A stretch of 64,000 nt of DNA from an uncultured Oscillospiraceae bacterium (GCA_934462925.1 CAKSIT010000007.1:62001-126000); one strand, 5' to 3'; positions 24,261-34,459 are shown, counted from the stretch's first letter. Made by a program: numbers and translations. The notes: generated by a model from the letters alone, not told the origin.

Positions 24261-24878
24261 TCATTTTCCCAAAATAATCGCTCTGATGTTCTCATCGATT
24301 TTCGCTTCGTTCAGTCCCTGCATGACTAGCGGCTGAATCACCTCGCGGCTTTCTCGGGTATGGGGCAGTTCGCACGAGAGGGCGTACGCCCTGCGGGGTC
24401 TGCCGCACTTCAGATAGAGAAAGCACAAAGCCGCGCGTGCTGTCGCTTTTTGTTTTTCGCCTGCTGACAGCGACAGCCCCCGCTCCATGAGCGCGCAGGC
24501 TTCCTCGGCTTTGCCCTGCAATGCGAGAGCGCCCGCAAGCCCTAAAATCATTCCCGAGTCGTTGGGGTACAGCAGCAGCGCGCTGCGGTAAACCTCCTCG
24601 GCGGCGGAAAACTCCCCGTTCCGCTGAAAATCCGCTGCCTTACTGTGTATGCCGCTAATGGTTTGCTCCGCGCGTATCTCGTCCATTCCTATCAGCAGGT
24701 CAACGCTTGTTTCAAAGATGTTTGCAAGCGCGGGCAGAAGCTCAATGTCGGGGCAGCATTCCCCGCGCTCCCACTTTGAAACGCTTTGCGGCGTAACGCC
24801 GAGATACACGGCAATGTCCTCCTGCGTTAGGTTTTTCTCAATGCGAAGCTTTCTCAGGTTTTCCGACAGATATAACAT
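24261..24878 (-). CDS. XRE-family regulator with TPR-like C-terminal domain
   Basis: A 205-residue protein. Residues 1-65 are a Cro/CI helix-turn-helix (NLRKLRIEKNLTQEDIAVYLGVTPQSVSKWERGECCPDIELLPALANIF). The rest is helical with tetratricopeptide character (FSAAEEVYRSALLLYPNDSGMILGLAGALALQGKAEEACALMERGL), as in many Firmicute stand-alone regulators that sense a peptide or protein partner. No adjacent target gene is evident; the upstream region holds only its own -10 (TATAAT on the minus strand near 24910). It is a monocistronic regulator of unknown regulon. Confidence 0.85.
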   Translation of the reverse strand: MLYLSENLRKLRIEKNLTQEDIAVYLGVTPQSVSKWERGECCPDIELLPALANIFETSVDLLIGMDEIRAEQTISGIHSKAADFQRNGEFSAAEEVYRSALLLYPNDSGMILGLAGALALQGKAEEACALMERGLSLSAGEKQKATARAALCFLYLKCGRPRRAYALSCELPHTRESREVIQPLVMQGLNEAKIDENIRAIILGK

Positions 24879-24976
24879 AGCTTACTCCTTTCGTATCGGG
24901 TGTAATTACATTATATCAGCCGCAGGAGTATTATTCAATAACGCATTGGTTGCGAAAGACTCAACCTGTGGCGTTA

Positions 24977-25432
24977 TCAGCACTGCCGCAGCCGCATTTT
25001 CAGCAGCGGCACCCATTCGTCCTCAATTATCCTCTCGCCCGTAAGCGCAAAGCCGTTTTTCTCGTAGAACGCAATGCCGCGCTTATTGTACTCCAGCACC
25101 CACAGCTCCGCAGCGCCGAGCGCGCTTACCGCGTACCGCAAAAGCGCAGCGCCTATGCCAAGGCTCTGAAACTGCGGCTCTACAAAGAGCTTCTGCACCT
25201 CGCCGCCAGCAACGCGCACAACGCCCTTAACAACGCCGTCGTCGTAAACGCGGCTGTTTTGCAAAGCCTGCGAGCCGCCGCAGTATTCCGCCGCCATGTC
25301 CACAACGTTCAGCTCGCGGAAATAATACTCGTCGTTTTTGAAAAACGGGTAGAAGTTCGCGCGGTAATTCGCAACGATTATCTCGGCTATGCGCGAAGCG
25401 TCCGCCGCAACAGCGGGTCTTATGTTGTCCAT
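24977..25432 (-). CDS. GNAT family N-acetyltransferase
   Basis: A 151-residue single-domain GNAT. The N-terminal strand-helix is IRPAVAADASRIAEIIVANYR. The acetyl-CoA pyrophosphate loop is QSLGIGAAL (Q/R-x-x-G-x-G/A type). It is followed by LWVLEYNKRGIAFYEKNGFALTGER, the standard motif B (N...A..FY...GF). The substrate cannot be predicted. The gene lies 11 nt downstream of the HAD-family gene and is probably co-transcribed with it and ApbE. Confidence 0.9.
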   Translation of the reverse strand: MDNIRPAVAADASRIAEIIVANYRANFYPFFKNDEYYFRELNVVDMAAEYCGGSQALQNSRVYDDGVVKGVVRVAGGEVQKLFVEPQFQSLGIGAALLRYAVSALGAAELWVLEYNKRGIAFYEKNGFALTGERIIEDEWVPLLKMRLRQC

Positions 25433-25443
25433 TGCGCCCTCCG

Positions 25444-25998
25444 TCAGCCGTCAAGCCGCAGCAGCTCCGCCGTCTGCGCGGAAAACTCCTTTATATAAAT
25501 GTCGGAGTAGTCCTCGCAGCGCCCCTCTGCGGCGGTCGTGGGGTCGAATACCCCCGCCACGAAAAAGCCCGCGCCCTGCGCTGTGCGCGCGCAGTACTCC
25601 GAGTCCTCGAACACCGCGCATTCCGCAGGCGAAACGCCCAGCCTGCCCGCCGCGTTAAGGTAGATGTCGGGCTTGTCCTTGCGCGCGCCCACGTCGAACA
25701 CCGATACATAGAAATCCATGTACCGCATAAGCCCGCTCTTTTCAAGCAGCGGCGCGGAAACGTCCACCGCCGTGGCGCTTGCAATGCAGCACTTAACGCC
25801 GCGCGCCTTAAGCTCGTCAAGGAACTCTGTAACGCCGCTGCGCAGCTCTAAATCGTCCCTGTAATGGCGGCGCATGGCAGAATGTACGCGCGCCATTGCA
25901 GCGCTGTCGCGCCAGTCTATGCCTGCGGTTTCGCTGCGCCATAGCGCCATGCTGTGGCAAAGCGTGCCGTCAAGGTCGAAAATGCAGCCCTTTATCAT
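25444..25998 (-). CDS. HAD-superfamily hydrolase (beta-phosphoglucomutase-like)
   Basis: A 184-residue haloacid dehalogenase-type phosphatase/mutase. The catalytic motif I is DLDGT (nucleophile Asp in CIFDLDGTLCHS). Motif II is ASAT, motif III the Lys in RKDKPDIYL, and motif IV FEDSEYCARTAQGAG. The cap inserted after motif I is short, which makes the protein smaller than most beta-phosphoglucomutases (about 215 residues). The substrate is unknown. It sits between a GNAT gene and apbE. Confidence 0.85.
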   Translation of the reverse strand: MIKGCIFDLDGTLCHSMALWRSETAGIDWRDSAAMARVHSAMRRHYRDDLELRSGVTEFLDELKARGVKCCIASATAVDVSAPLLEKSGLMRYMDFYVSVFDVGARKDKPDIYLNAAGRLGVSPAECAVFEDSEYCARTAQGAGFFVAGVFDPTTAAEGRCEDYSDIYIKEFSAQTAELLRLDG

Positions 25999-26007
25999 AC
26001 GTCCCCC

Positions 26008-27021
26008 TTAATCCGCCCATGTTACGGCGCGCTCTGTGGAAAAGCTGCCGTCAAGTCCCTTTGTTGCATAAAGCGTGCCGTCCTCGCAGAGCATTACAAG
26101 CTCAAAGCCGCCGTGCGCCGCGCGGTATTCAAGCGCCATTTGCGCGCCCATAACAAAGCACGCTGTGGAAAGCCCGTCCGCCGCTGCGCCGTCCGCGCAC
26201 ACCACCGTTACCGAAACCAGCCCGCTGCGCGCGGGGCAGCCCGTTTTCGGGTCGAGTATATGGTGGTACTCGACGCCCTGCTCGTCCGTAAAGCGGCGCT
26301 CGTACGACCCCGAGGTAACAACGGCGGTATCCCTCACCGAAAGCACGCCGAGGTAGTCCCCGCCCTGCGGGTCTTGTATGCCCACGCGCCACGCCGAGCC
26401 GTCCTCCCGCCCGCCTATAACGCAGACGTTGCCGCCGAGCGAAAGGCACGCAGAGGTCATGCCGCGCGCGGTAAGTATATCGCGCACGCGGTCTGCGGCG
26501 TAGCCCTTTGCAATGCCGCCAAGGTCAAGTCCCGCACCCTGCGGCATGGTAAGCGTCCCCCCGTCGTAAGAGAGCCGCGCGCTCCCCGATAGAGCGAGCG
26601 CCGCTTCAAGCTCGTCTGCGGCGGGTACGCGGTAGTCGCCCGTTGAAAAGCCCCACGCCGTTGTGAGCGGCAGCATTGCCGCGTCAAACGCGCCGCCCGT
26701 GTCCTCGTAAAGGGCAAGGCTTTTTTGCGCAAGCGCCGCTATATCGCCCGAGAGCGCACCGCCGCCCGCGCTGTTGAGCGCGCAGAGGGCGCTGTTCGGG
26801 TCTGCGGCGTTAAGCAGCGCGTCCAGCCGCCGTATTTCGGCGCAGGCCTCGTCGAGCGCCTTTTTCGCGCCCCGCCCCGTGCAGGAGAGGGTCATGTAGG
26901 TGTCCATTGCGAAAAGGCTTTTCTGCGCCGTTTTGCCGCCGCTGAACAACACGCCGAGCGCCACGGCTGCTGCGGCGGCAGCGGCAGCGCAAAGCGCCGC
27001 TATTTTCTTGCCGTTCACCAT
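26008..27021 (-). CDS. apbE: FAD:protein FMN transferase (ApbE family)
   Basis: ApbE attaches FMN covalently to Thr/Ser of target flavoproteins such as the NqrB/C or RnfD/G subunits, outside the membrane. The 337-residue protein begins with a hydrophobic Ala-rich export/anchor segment without a lipobox Cys. Family blocks follow: MDTYMTLSCTG, GGAFDAAMLPLTTAWGF, GLDLGGIAKGYAADRV, SLGGNVCVIGG, VVTSGSYERRF, YHHILDPKTGCPA and the Mg-binding ADGLSTACFVMG. ATG 27021 follows SD GGGGGG; a longer in-frame start reads into the miniature element upstream and is rejected. Its presence suggests a flavinylated Rnf- or Nqr-like complex elsewhere in the genome. Confidence 0.93.
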   Translation of the reverse strand: MVNGKKIAALCAAAAAAAAVALGVLFSGGKTAQKSLFAMDTYMTLSCTGRGAKKALDEACAEIRRLDALLNAADPNSALCALNSAGGGALSGDIAALAQKSLALYEDTGGAFDAAMLPLTTAWGFSTGDYRVPAADELEAALALSGSARLSYDGGTLTMPQGAGLDLGGIAKGYAADRVRDILTARGMTSACLSLGGNVCVIGGREDGSAWRVGIQDPQGGDYLGVLSVRDTAVVTSGSYERRFTDEQGVEYHHILDPKTGCPARSGLVSVTVVCADGAAADGLSTACFVMGAQMALEYRAAHGGFELVMLCEDGTLYATKGLDGSFSTERAVTWAD

Positions 27022-27040
27022 AATCCCCCCTTGCATTAAG

Positions 27041-27070
27041 ACTGCCGCAGACATTTTTGCCTGCGGCAGT
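27041..27070 (-). terminator. Hairpin between PBP1A and apbE
   Basis: ACTGCCGCAG (27041-27050) pairs with CTGCGGCAGT (27061-27070), a perfect 10-bp stem. On the minus strand it is followed by CTTAAT, a poor T-run. Without the miniature element it would lie about 8 nt after the PBP1A stop, so it is probably that gene's original terminator. Confidence 0.5.
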
Positions 27071-27080
27071 TGAAATGTTA

Positions 27081-27256
27081 AGGCAATTCCGCACAAAGAT
27101 TGTACGTGTATTGCGCAGTCAGATTTTTCGTCAGGTTGTACAATGAGGACGACGCAAGGCTGTGTGCCTTGCTAGGACGAATTGTGCAAGATGGCGGAAA
27201 ATATGCAAGAAAGACGCGTGCAAAATCCAATAAATGGTCTTTGTGCGGTATTGCCT
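27081..27256. mobile_element. Miniature inverted-repeat element (MITE), TA target duplication
   Basis: A 176-bp non-coding element. Its left end AGGCAATTCCGCACAAAGA and the reverse complement of its right end AGGCAATACCGCACAAAGA match at 18 of 19 bases. It is flanked by TA on both sides (27079-27080 and 27257-27258), the duplication typical of IS630/Tc1-mariner elements, so a parent transposase of that family is inferred but is not in this window. The right edge lies inside the PBP1A stop codon: the TAA consists of the duplicated TA plus the first base of the element. Confidence 0.8.
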
Positions 27257-29616
27257 TAGTAGCCGAGCCGCTCAAGGTATGCCTTGAGGTCGTCCACGTT
27301 CGCCTTGTCGATAGCGTCCCATTCGGCGTATATCTTCTCCTGCTCCTCTTTGTGCTTGCCCGAGCAGAATGCGGGGATATTGTCCTGCCTGTAGTAGCCG
27401 ATGTCCGTTTTGGTGCAGCGGCTTGTCGCAAGCAGTCCCGTTTCAAGGCAGTAGCTTCTTTCCACTACCGAGGAATCCGCCGTAAAGCGCTTTATCTCGC
27501 TTTCGTCCTGAATGCCCGTCATAACGGTCTTCCAAACCGAAGCCACGGCCTTCCAGCCGTCAGCGCCGCCAATCTTGTGCGAGTCGTCGTAGCCTATCCA
27601 AAGCGCGCCGACATAATCGGGCGTAATGCCGACAAACAGCAGGTCGGTTTCCGCGTTTGAAGTACCCGTCTTACCGCATACCTCTACGTTGTCCATAGCG
27701 GCGTAGTGTCCCGTACCCGTGGGGGAGGTGACTACCGTTCTTATCATGCGGTTCGCTATCCACGCGCTGTCGCTGTCGAGCGCCTGCGTACCGAAGAAGT
27801 CCTGCTCGAGAATGGTGTTGCCCTTGCTGTCCTCCACCTTGCTGTAAAGCATAGGCTCGTAGTAAACGCCGCCGTTGCCGAATATCTGATACGCCGCGGC
27901 AAGCTCGATAAGCTTAACGCCGTTGGTGAGCGCGCCGAGCGTTATCGGCGAATACGCAAGGTCGTTTTGCGTTATCGTTGTAAAGCCAAGGTTCTGCGTT
28001 ATCTGGTTGAACGCAACCTGCGGCGTAAGCAGCTGGCACACGCGCACCGCTATGGTGTTGCGCGAGTAGCGCACAGCCTCCCATGCGGGCATCAGCGCGC
28101 CCGTGTTGCCCTCGTTTGCGTAGTTATCGGGCCATGCGCGCAGCCCTGTTCCCTCGTCGTTTATTATGGAGATACGCCTGTCGGGTATCATCGTGGAATA
28201 GGTTATGAGGTTACGCTGTATCGCGGTGGAGTAGGTGGAAATAGGCTTCATTGTAGAACCCGGAGCGCGCGTCGCCTGCGTTGCGCGGTTAAAGCAGCTG
28301 TCGCCGGGCTTCTCGCCAAGGCCGCCCACAAGCCCCACTACCGTACCCGAATAATCCATGATAACGAACGCCGACTGGATAAGGTCCTTTTCCGGCGCTG
28401 TCGGGTCGTAGCGCGACAGCACGGTGTACGGGTCGCGGTACTTCTCCTCGAGATTATTCTGTATGTCGATATCCATGTTAAGGTATATCTTGTAGCCGCC
28501 GTTGTAAAGCTCGTTTTTCGCGGAGGTGTAGGTTATGCCCTTTTCGTCGGCGTAGTCGTTTATTACCTGCTCGATAGCCGCGTCAACGTACCAGTTCTGC
28601 GACACGGTGTAGTTGCCGTTCCACTTGTACGCCTCGTAGCTTTCGTCTGTGGTTACGTCCTCGTCGCCGCTGCTGTCGCCGTCGTTAAGCGTGCGCTCGT
28701 CTATATAGCCGAACGCAGTGCCGTAAACGGGCTTTGCAAAATGCACCTGCTCGACAAGCGCCGCCTCGTACTCTGCGGTGGTTATGCTGCCCTGCGCGTA
28801 CATACAGTCGCGCAGCGCGTATATCTGGCGGTCTCTGCAGCGCTGCAGGTCGCTGTAGGGGGAAAGCTTGGGCGGGTTTCTTATCATTCCCGCGAGAATA
28901 GCGCTTTCAGCCACGGTAAGGTCGCTCGCTTCCTTGCCGAAGTAATACTGCGAGGCAGCGCCTACGCCGTACACCATGCCGCCGAACCATATGCGGTTGA
29001 GATAGCTTTCGAGAATGTCTATCTTCGTGTATTTCTCCTCAAGCGACAGCGCGCGGAAAATTTCGCGCAGCTTACGCTCCCACGTCTGCTCGTCGTCGCC
29101 CGTGATGTTCTTTATAAGCTGCTGCGTTATCGTAGAGCCGCCCTGCCCCGCGCCGCTGAGGTTCAGCACGTCCGCGCCGAGCGCGTATACGGTTCGCTGC
29201 CAGTCAACGCCCTCATGCTCGTAAAAGCGCTTGTCCTCTACGGCTACAACCGCCTTGACAAGGTTCGGGGAGATGTCCTCGTAATTCACCCATATGCGGT
29301 TTTCGTTTGCGGCAAGGCGCTTTACCTCGGTCAGCATTCCGTCGGAGTCGTACGCGTACACAATGCTTGTGTATCTCATCTCCGCGTCGCGCAGGTTAGC
29401 GTCGTAGCTGGTGTTTGCAAAGTCAAGGACGTATACCGCCACCACGGTTACCACAATGCAGAGCATTATCACGATAATAAGCAGCATTGATGTGAGCGTT
29501 GTGCCGACTATCGTCATTGCGCTGCCGAAGTTCTTCAGCGCGCGGCTCTTTTTCTTCTTCTGAGCCTTTGGCGGGTCGTCCTTTATTCTGATGTATTTTA
29601 TTTTTTTCTTGTCCAT
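27256..29616 (-). CDS. Class A penicillin-binding protein (PBP1A type)
   Basis: A bifunctional peptidoglycan synthase of 786 residues. After a Lys-rich cytosolic tail and one transmembrane helix (about 30-60) comes the GT51 glycosyltransferase with VAVEDKRFYEHEGVDW, GQGGSTITQQLIKN and RKLREIFRALSLEEKYTKIDILESYLN. The transpeptidase follows, with APGSTMKP (SxxK), a YSRNTIA region supplying the S-x-N motif, and CGKTGTSNAE (KTG). The start is uncertain: ATG 29616 is used, but GTG 29625 is three codons upstream with no better SD. The stop codon is formed at the edge of a miniature element. It is divergent from the GH25 muramidase gene. Confidence 0.93.
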   Translation of the reverse strand: MDKKKIKYIRIKDDPPKAQKKKKSRALKNFGSAMTIVGTTLTSMLLIIVIMLCIVVTVVAVYVLDFANTSYDANLRDAEMRYTSIVYAYDSDGMLTEVKRLAANENRIWVNYEDISPNLVKAVVAVEDKRFYEHEGVDWQRTVYALGADVLNLSGAGQGGSTITQQLIKNITGDDEQTWERKLREIFRALSLEEKYTKIDILESYLNRIWFGGMVYGVGAASQYYFGKEASDLTVAESAILAGMIRNPPKLSPYSDLQRCRDRQIYALRDCMYAQGSITTAEYEAALVEQVHFAKPVYGTAFGYIDERTLNDGDSSGDEDVTTDESYEAYKWNGNYTVSQNWYVDAAIEQVINDYADEKGITYTSAKNELYNGGYKIYLNMDIDIQNNLEEKYRDPYTVLSRYDPTAPEKDLIQSAFVIMDYSGTVVGLVGGLGEKPGDSCFNRATQATRAPGSTMKPISTYSTAIQRNLITYSTMIPDRRISIINDEGTGLRAWPDNYANEGNTGALMPAWEAVRYSRNTIAVRVCQLLTPQVAFNQITQNLGFTTITQNDLAYSPITLGALTNGVKLIELAAAYQIFGNGGVYYEPMLYSKVEDSKGNTILEQDFFGTQALDSDSAWIANRMIRTVVTSPTGTGHYAAMDNVEVCGKTGTSNAETDLLFVGITPDYVGALWIGYDDSHKIGGADGWKAVASVWKTVMTGIQDESEIKRFTADSSVVERSYCLETGLLATSRCTKTDIGYYRQDNIPAFCSGKHKEEQEKIYAEWDAIDKANVDDLKAYLERLGY

Positions 29617-29696
29617 GTATTTCACCGTTCAAATAATCCCTGACATGGCTGCCGTCTGCTCGGTACGTCGGGCGCGCAGCGCCTGCATACTTCTTT

Positions 29697-29725
29697 ATTA
29701 TAGCATATCTCAGCCGAAATGTTAA
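29697..29725 (-). promoter_or_regulatory. Promoter of the PBP1A gene
   Basis: Minus strand: TTAACA (29720-29725), 17-nt spacer, TATAAT (29697-29702), giving a leader of about 75 nt. Confidence 0.75.
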
Positions 29726-29843
29726 TACTTTTTTCAAAAAATTCACAAAAGCCCTGCAAAAACACGTGTTTTCTGTCGAGCGGCGCTTTCTTGTTAAATA
29801 TGATAGCACGCGCGGGCGCATATGTCAACCGTTATGACAAGAA

Positions 29844-29914
29844 TGTAACCTTTTACGCGCAATCTGTAACCGCTCTGTAAGCGCACGGTTACACTTTCTT
29901 GCGGAAATTGTAAC
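29844..29914. promoter_or_regulatory. TGTAAC-repeat region, WalR-like box candidate
   Basis: TGTAAC occurs at 29844, 29865 and 29909, and in reverse at 29888-29893. TGTAAC-N5-TGTAAG (29865-29881) differs at one position from the WalR/YycF consensus TGTWAH-N5-TGTWAH. TGTAACCG (29865-29872) is also inverted as CGGTTACA (29886-29893). The site lies between two peptidoglycan genes, which fits a cell-wall regulator. The remainder of 29617-30054 shows only the two promoters. Confidence 0.4.
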
Positions 29915-29965
29915 GATTCGCGGCTTTTGGGGGAGAAATTTCCATGTGAAAATTACAAAAAACGT

Positions 29966-29994
29966 TTGACAAATCGCGGAAAATGTGCGACAAT
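29966..29994 (+). promoter_or_regulatory. Promoter of the GH25 gene
   Basis: TTGACA (29966-29971), 17-nt spacer, GACAAT (29989-29994). A better hexamer TATAAT (29994-29999) overlaps but would need a 22-nt spacer. Confidence 0.65.
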
Positions 29995-30054
29995 ATAATT
30001 ATGGGGAAAAGCCGCAGGGCTTGGAAGGGAAATAAATTAACGGAGCGTGTTGAC

Positions 30055-31614
30055 ATGACATTACTGAAACGGGCGGCGGCGCTTTTCGTCGCGGCGGCAA
30101 TGGCGCTTAGCGGGCTTACCGCGTTTGCCGAGGGAGAAACGGGCGAGAGCCTGCCCGAAACCGCAAGCGCGGAAACCACGGTCATAGACTCGGGCGAGCG
30201 CGTGGAAACGGAGATAATCGACCCCGACGACGTCGAGGGCTCGGGCAAGCCCGAGAGCGGCGTGGACCTGTCCGACAAGGAGTACGAGCCCATAGACATA
30301 AGCGGCTACACCGAGTGGGACGGCAAAACAAAAATGCAGCCGAACGCCAACTATTACATAGCAAAGACCGTAAAGCTCAAAAAGAGCTTCACGCTGCCGC
30401 TTGGCAGCACGCTTGTGCTGTGCAGCGGCTCAAAGCTTGTGGTGTACAAGGGCAACGGTTTTACCGTAAAGGGCAGAATGCTTGTAGAGCCCGACGCGTC
30501 GCTTACGGTATCGGGCAAGTTCGTTGTAAACGCGGGCGCGGGGTTCGAGTGCTACGGCGGCATGAGCGCCACGAAAAGCTCCTCGGTGCAGATAGCGAGC
30601 GAATTTATCGTGCGCCACGGCGCGAGAGCGGTAATGTCCGGTACGCTTAACGTATACAAAAACGGCATACTGCTGAACTACGGTATAACAACGCTCACCG
30701 CAAACTCCGTAACGCGCATTACAGGCGAAATGCAGACCCCCGCAGAGGGCAGGCTGTACCTCAAAGGCTCGCTTGGCGTTACGATAAGCGGACGTTCCAC
30801 AATGGCGGGTTTCTTCTCGCTCACGGGCGAGTTCATAAACAGCGGCGTGTTTATCATGGAAAGCACGGTGCGCTTTTACAAGGCGAAAACGGCGCGCTTT
30901 GCCGTGTCCAAAAGCAGCCGCCTTATCGACTACCGCAACAACACCGACTCCACGGGCGGCGGGCTTGCTAAGCCCACGGATATCGGCGCAAAGGGTATAG
31001 ACGTGTCCTACGCGCAGGGCGCTGTGGATTGGGCTGCGGTAAAGGCTGCGGGCGTTGATTTTGCAATGATAAGAGCCTCGCGCGGGGCTGTCGGCGGCAA
31101 GCCTATTGCAAAGGACAGCACCTTTGACTACAACATAACCGAAGCCACAAAGAACAACATAAAGGTGGGCGTTTACCACTACCTTTACGCCACCACAACC
31201 GCAGAGGCGAAAAAAGAGGCGCGCTTCTTCCTTAAGACCATAGAGCCGTACAGGATAACCTACCCAGTTGTGCTTGACGTGGAGGAGCAGTATCAGGCGG
31301 ACCTCGGCAAAAAGAAGATAACTAACATTGTAAAGGCGTTCCTTGACGAGGTGAACGCTGCGGGCTATTACACCATGCTCTACTCGAACAAGGCGTGGCT
31401 TACAAACTACCTTGACGCAAGCAAGCTTACCGAACACGACATATGGCTTGCGCAATGGAACACCGTGCCTACATACGAGGGCGAGTTCGGAATGTGGCAG
31501 TACAGCAGCAAGGGCATAGTTTCGGGCATAGAGGGCTACGTTGACCTTAACATCTCCTATAAGGAGTACACGCAGATAATCCGCGACGGCAAGTACAACA
31601 GGCTTACGCTCTGA
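30055..31614 (+). CDS. Secreted GH25 muramidase with beta-repeat N-terminal domain
   Basis: A 519-residue protein with a signal peptide (TLLKRAAALFVAAAMALSGLTAFA, cleaved near residue 24). An acidic, probably disordered segment follows, then about 180 residues of short repeated strands (LPLGSTLVLCSGSKLVV, GFTVKGRMLVEPDASLTVSG), suggesting a beta-helix-like stalk. The C-terminal ~200 residues are glycoside hydrolase family 25: KGIDVSYAQGAVDW with the first catalytic Asp, then AMIRASRG, YHYLYA, and VVLDVEEQ with the catalytic Asp/Glu pair, ending IWLAQW and MWQYSS. It cleaves the MurNAc-GlcNAc bond of peptidoglycan. ATG 30055 has SD GGAG. It is divergent from PBP1A, pairing a synthase with a hydrolase. 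Confidence 0.9.
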   Translation: MTLLKRAAALFVAAAMALSGLTAFAEGETGESLPETASAETTVIDSGERVETEIIDPDDVEGSGKPESGVDLSDKEYEPIDISGYTEWDGKTKMQPNANYYIAKTVKLKKSFTLPLGSTLVLCSGSKLVVYKGNGFTVKGRMLVEPDASLTVSGKFVVNAGAGFECYGGMSATKSSSVQIASEFIVRHGARAVMSGTLNVYKNGILLNYGITTLTANSVTRITGEMQTPAEGRLYLKGSLGVTISGRSTMAGFFSLTGEFINSGVFIMESTVRFYKAKTARFAVSKSSRLIDYRNNTDSTGGGLAKPTDIGAKGIDVSYAQGAVDWAAVKAAGVDFAMIRASRGAVGGKPIAKDSTFDYNITEATKNNIKVGVYHYLYATTTAEAKKEARFFLKTIEPYRITYPVVLDVEEQYQADLGKKKITNIVKAFLDEVNAAGYYTMLYSNKAWLTNYLDASKLTEHDIWLAQWNTVPTYEGEFGMWQYSSKGIVSGIEGYVDLNISYKEYTQIIRDGKYNRLTL

Positions 31615-31653
31615 GCAGCGTAAGCTCAGCGAATCGGCATAAAAATACAGCAA

Positions 31654-31690
31654 ACCCGCTCATGGAGAACCGTGAGCGGGTAATTTTGAT
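31654..31690 (+). terminator. Terminator of GH25 gene
   Basis: CCCGCTCA pairs with TGAGCGGG (31655-31680), followed by TAATTTTGATG. It lies about 40 nt past the stop and also faces the end of the ATP operon. Confidence 0.75.
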
Positions 31691-31719
31691 GTTGCTTTAG
31701 CAGAGCGTTCAAGTACGGC

Positions 31720-32121
31720 TTATATCCGTCCTGCCGTATCTATACGGTTAAGCGCCCTGCGGAGCTTTGCCTCTGCCATGCGCAGCTCGTTGTCGCTTAC
31801 TGCGGCATGAATGCGCTCCTCTGCGGCTGATTTTGACGCTGTCGCGCGCTCCACGTCTATCTCGTCAGCCCATTCGCAGGTCTGCACAAGTATAACGGTC
31901 TTGTCGCGCAGCACCTTGATTATGCCGCCCGAGGTCGCCGCGCGCCTGAACTCGCCGTCTATCATCACGCGCATCTGCCCGATGCCGATAGCCGCGCAGT
32001 AAGGCTCGTGGCCTTTCAGTATGCCCACGTCGCCGACGGTCGTGCGGACTATGACCTGCTCGGTCTGCCCGTCAAAAAACGTCTTTTCGGGGGTGATTAT
32101 CTGAAGTGGAAATGGTGTCAT
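31720..32121 (-). CDS. atpC: ATP synthase epsilon subunit
   Basis: The 133-residue F1 central-stalk subunit. The N-terminal beta-barrel is recognisable (PFPLQIITPEKTFFDGQTEQVIVRTTVGDVGILKGHEPYCAAI), followed by the two-helix C-terminal domain (EIDVERATASKSAAEERIHAAVSDNELRMAEAKLRRALNRI), which inhibits or regulates ATP hydrolysis. It is the last gene of the ATP synthase operon, 5 nt downstream of atpD. Confidence 0.96.
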   Translation of the reverse strand: MTPFPLQIITPEKTFFDGQTEQVIVRTTVGDVGILKGHEPYCAAIGIGQMRVMIDGEFRRAATSGGIIKVLRDKTVILVQTCEWADEIDVERATASKSAAEERIHAAVSDNELRMAEAKLRRALNRIDTAGRI

Positions 32122-32126
32122 AGGAA

Positions 32127-33551
<1,425 letters not shown>

Positions 33552-33570
33552 TCAAACCGAACGGAGAGCG

Positions 33571-34416
33571 TTATTCCTGAACGGAAGCGCCCGATACTAT
33601 GTCGATTATCTCCGTTGTAATGCTTGCCTGACGCGCGCGGTTGTAAAGCAGCGACAGGCTCTCGGTCATGGCGTCGGCGTTGTCGGTCGCACTCTCCATT
33701 GCGGTGCGGCGCGCGCCCTGCTCTGAAGCGAACGACTCAACTATAGCGCACATGATAAGGCTTGCGGTGTAGCGCGGCACGATACGGTTGAACACCGCCT
33801 CGGGCGAGGGGTCGTAGGTCATTGCGCCTATTTCCTCCGTACCCTTAACGCGCTGCGTTTCCATCGGCAGCACCTTCATGCTCTGCGCCTCCTGCGAAAG
33901 CGAGGACACGAACAGCGTGTAGAATATCATTACCTCGTCTATCTCGCCGCGCCTGAAAAGCTCTATTGCTATATCTGCGATATCCTGCGCCTGATTGGGC
34001 TTAATGCTCTCCGCTATAGCTGAAAACGACGCTACTACCTCGTAGCCGTGCTTGGAGAAGTACTCTCCCGCCTTTCTGCCGACAGCTATTATCTTCGGCT
34101 TCTCGGCGTCGTTTTCATGCGCTGCGCAGGCAAGCTTAAGCACGTTAGTGTTATAGCCGCCCGCAAGCCCTCTGTCGCCCGCAATGACGATGAAAAGGCG
34201 GCGCTTTACCTCTCTCTTTTCGGTGAAGACCGTGGAGAAATCGGTGTTGGCGGAGGCTATCTCGCACATTGACCTGTAAAGCTCGTTAAAGTAAGGACGC
34301 GCCTGCTCCGCGCGGGTCTTAGCCTTGCGCAGCTTGCTGGACGCCACCAGCTGCATAGCCTTTGTAATCTGCCGCGTTGAACCGACAGACTTTATGCGGC
34401 GCTTGATGTCCTTCAT
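33571..34416 (-). CDS. atpG: ATP synthase gamma subunit
   Basis: The rotating central shaft (281 residues). The N-terminal helix is MKDIKRRIKSVGSTRQITKAMQLVASSKLRKAK and the C-terminal helix carries the conserved run EQGARRTAMESATDNADAMTESLSLLYNRARQASITTEIIDIVSGA. The central Rossmann-like part (KRRLFIVIAGDRGLAGGYNTNVLK) is present. Its SD is AGGA just upstream of the start. A 42-codon gene separates it from atpA. Confidence 0.97.
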   Translation of the reverse strand: MKDIKRRIKSVGSTRQITKAMQLVASSKLRKAKTRAEQARPYFNELYRSMCEIASANTDFSTVFTEKREVKRRLFIVIAGDRGLAGGYNTNVLKLACAAHENDAEKPKIIAVGRKAGEYFSKHGYEVVASFSAIAESIKPNQAQDIADIAIELFRRGEIDEVMIFYTLFVSSLSQEAQSMKVLPMETQRVKGTEEIGAMTYDPSPEAVFNRIVPRYTASLIMCAIVESFASEQGARRTAMESATDNADAMTESLSLLYNRARQASITTEIIDIVSGASVQE

Positions 34417-34459
34417 ATTTCCTGTTGCTATACTATCACCCCCGTGTTTTTAAGCGTTA

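Noticed and set aside
26129..26732. Open frames in alternative phases of apbE
   Set aside because: Arg-rich shadow translations of a GC-rich gene without family motifs.
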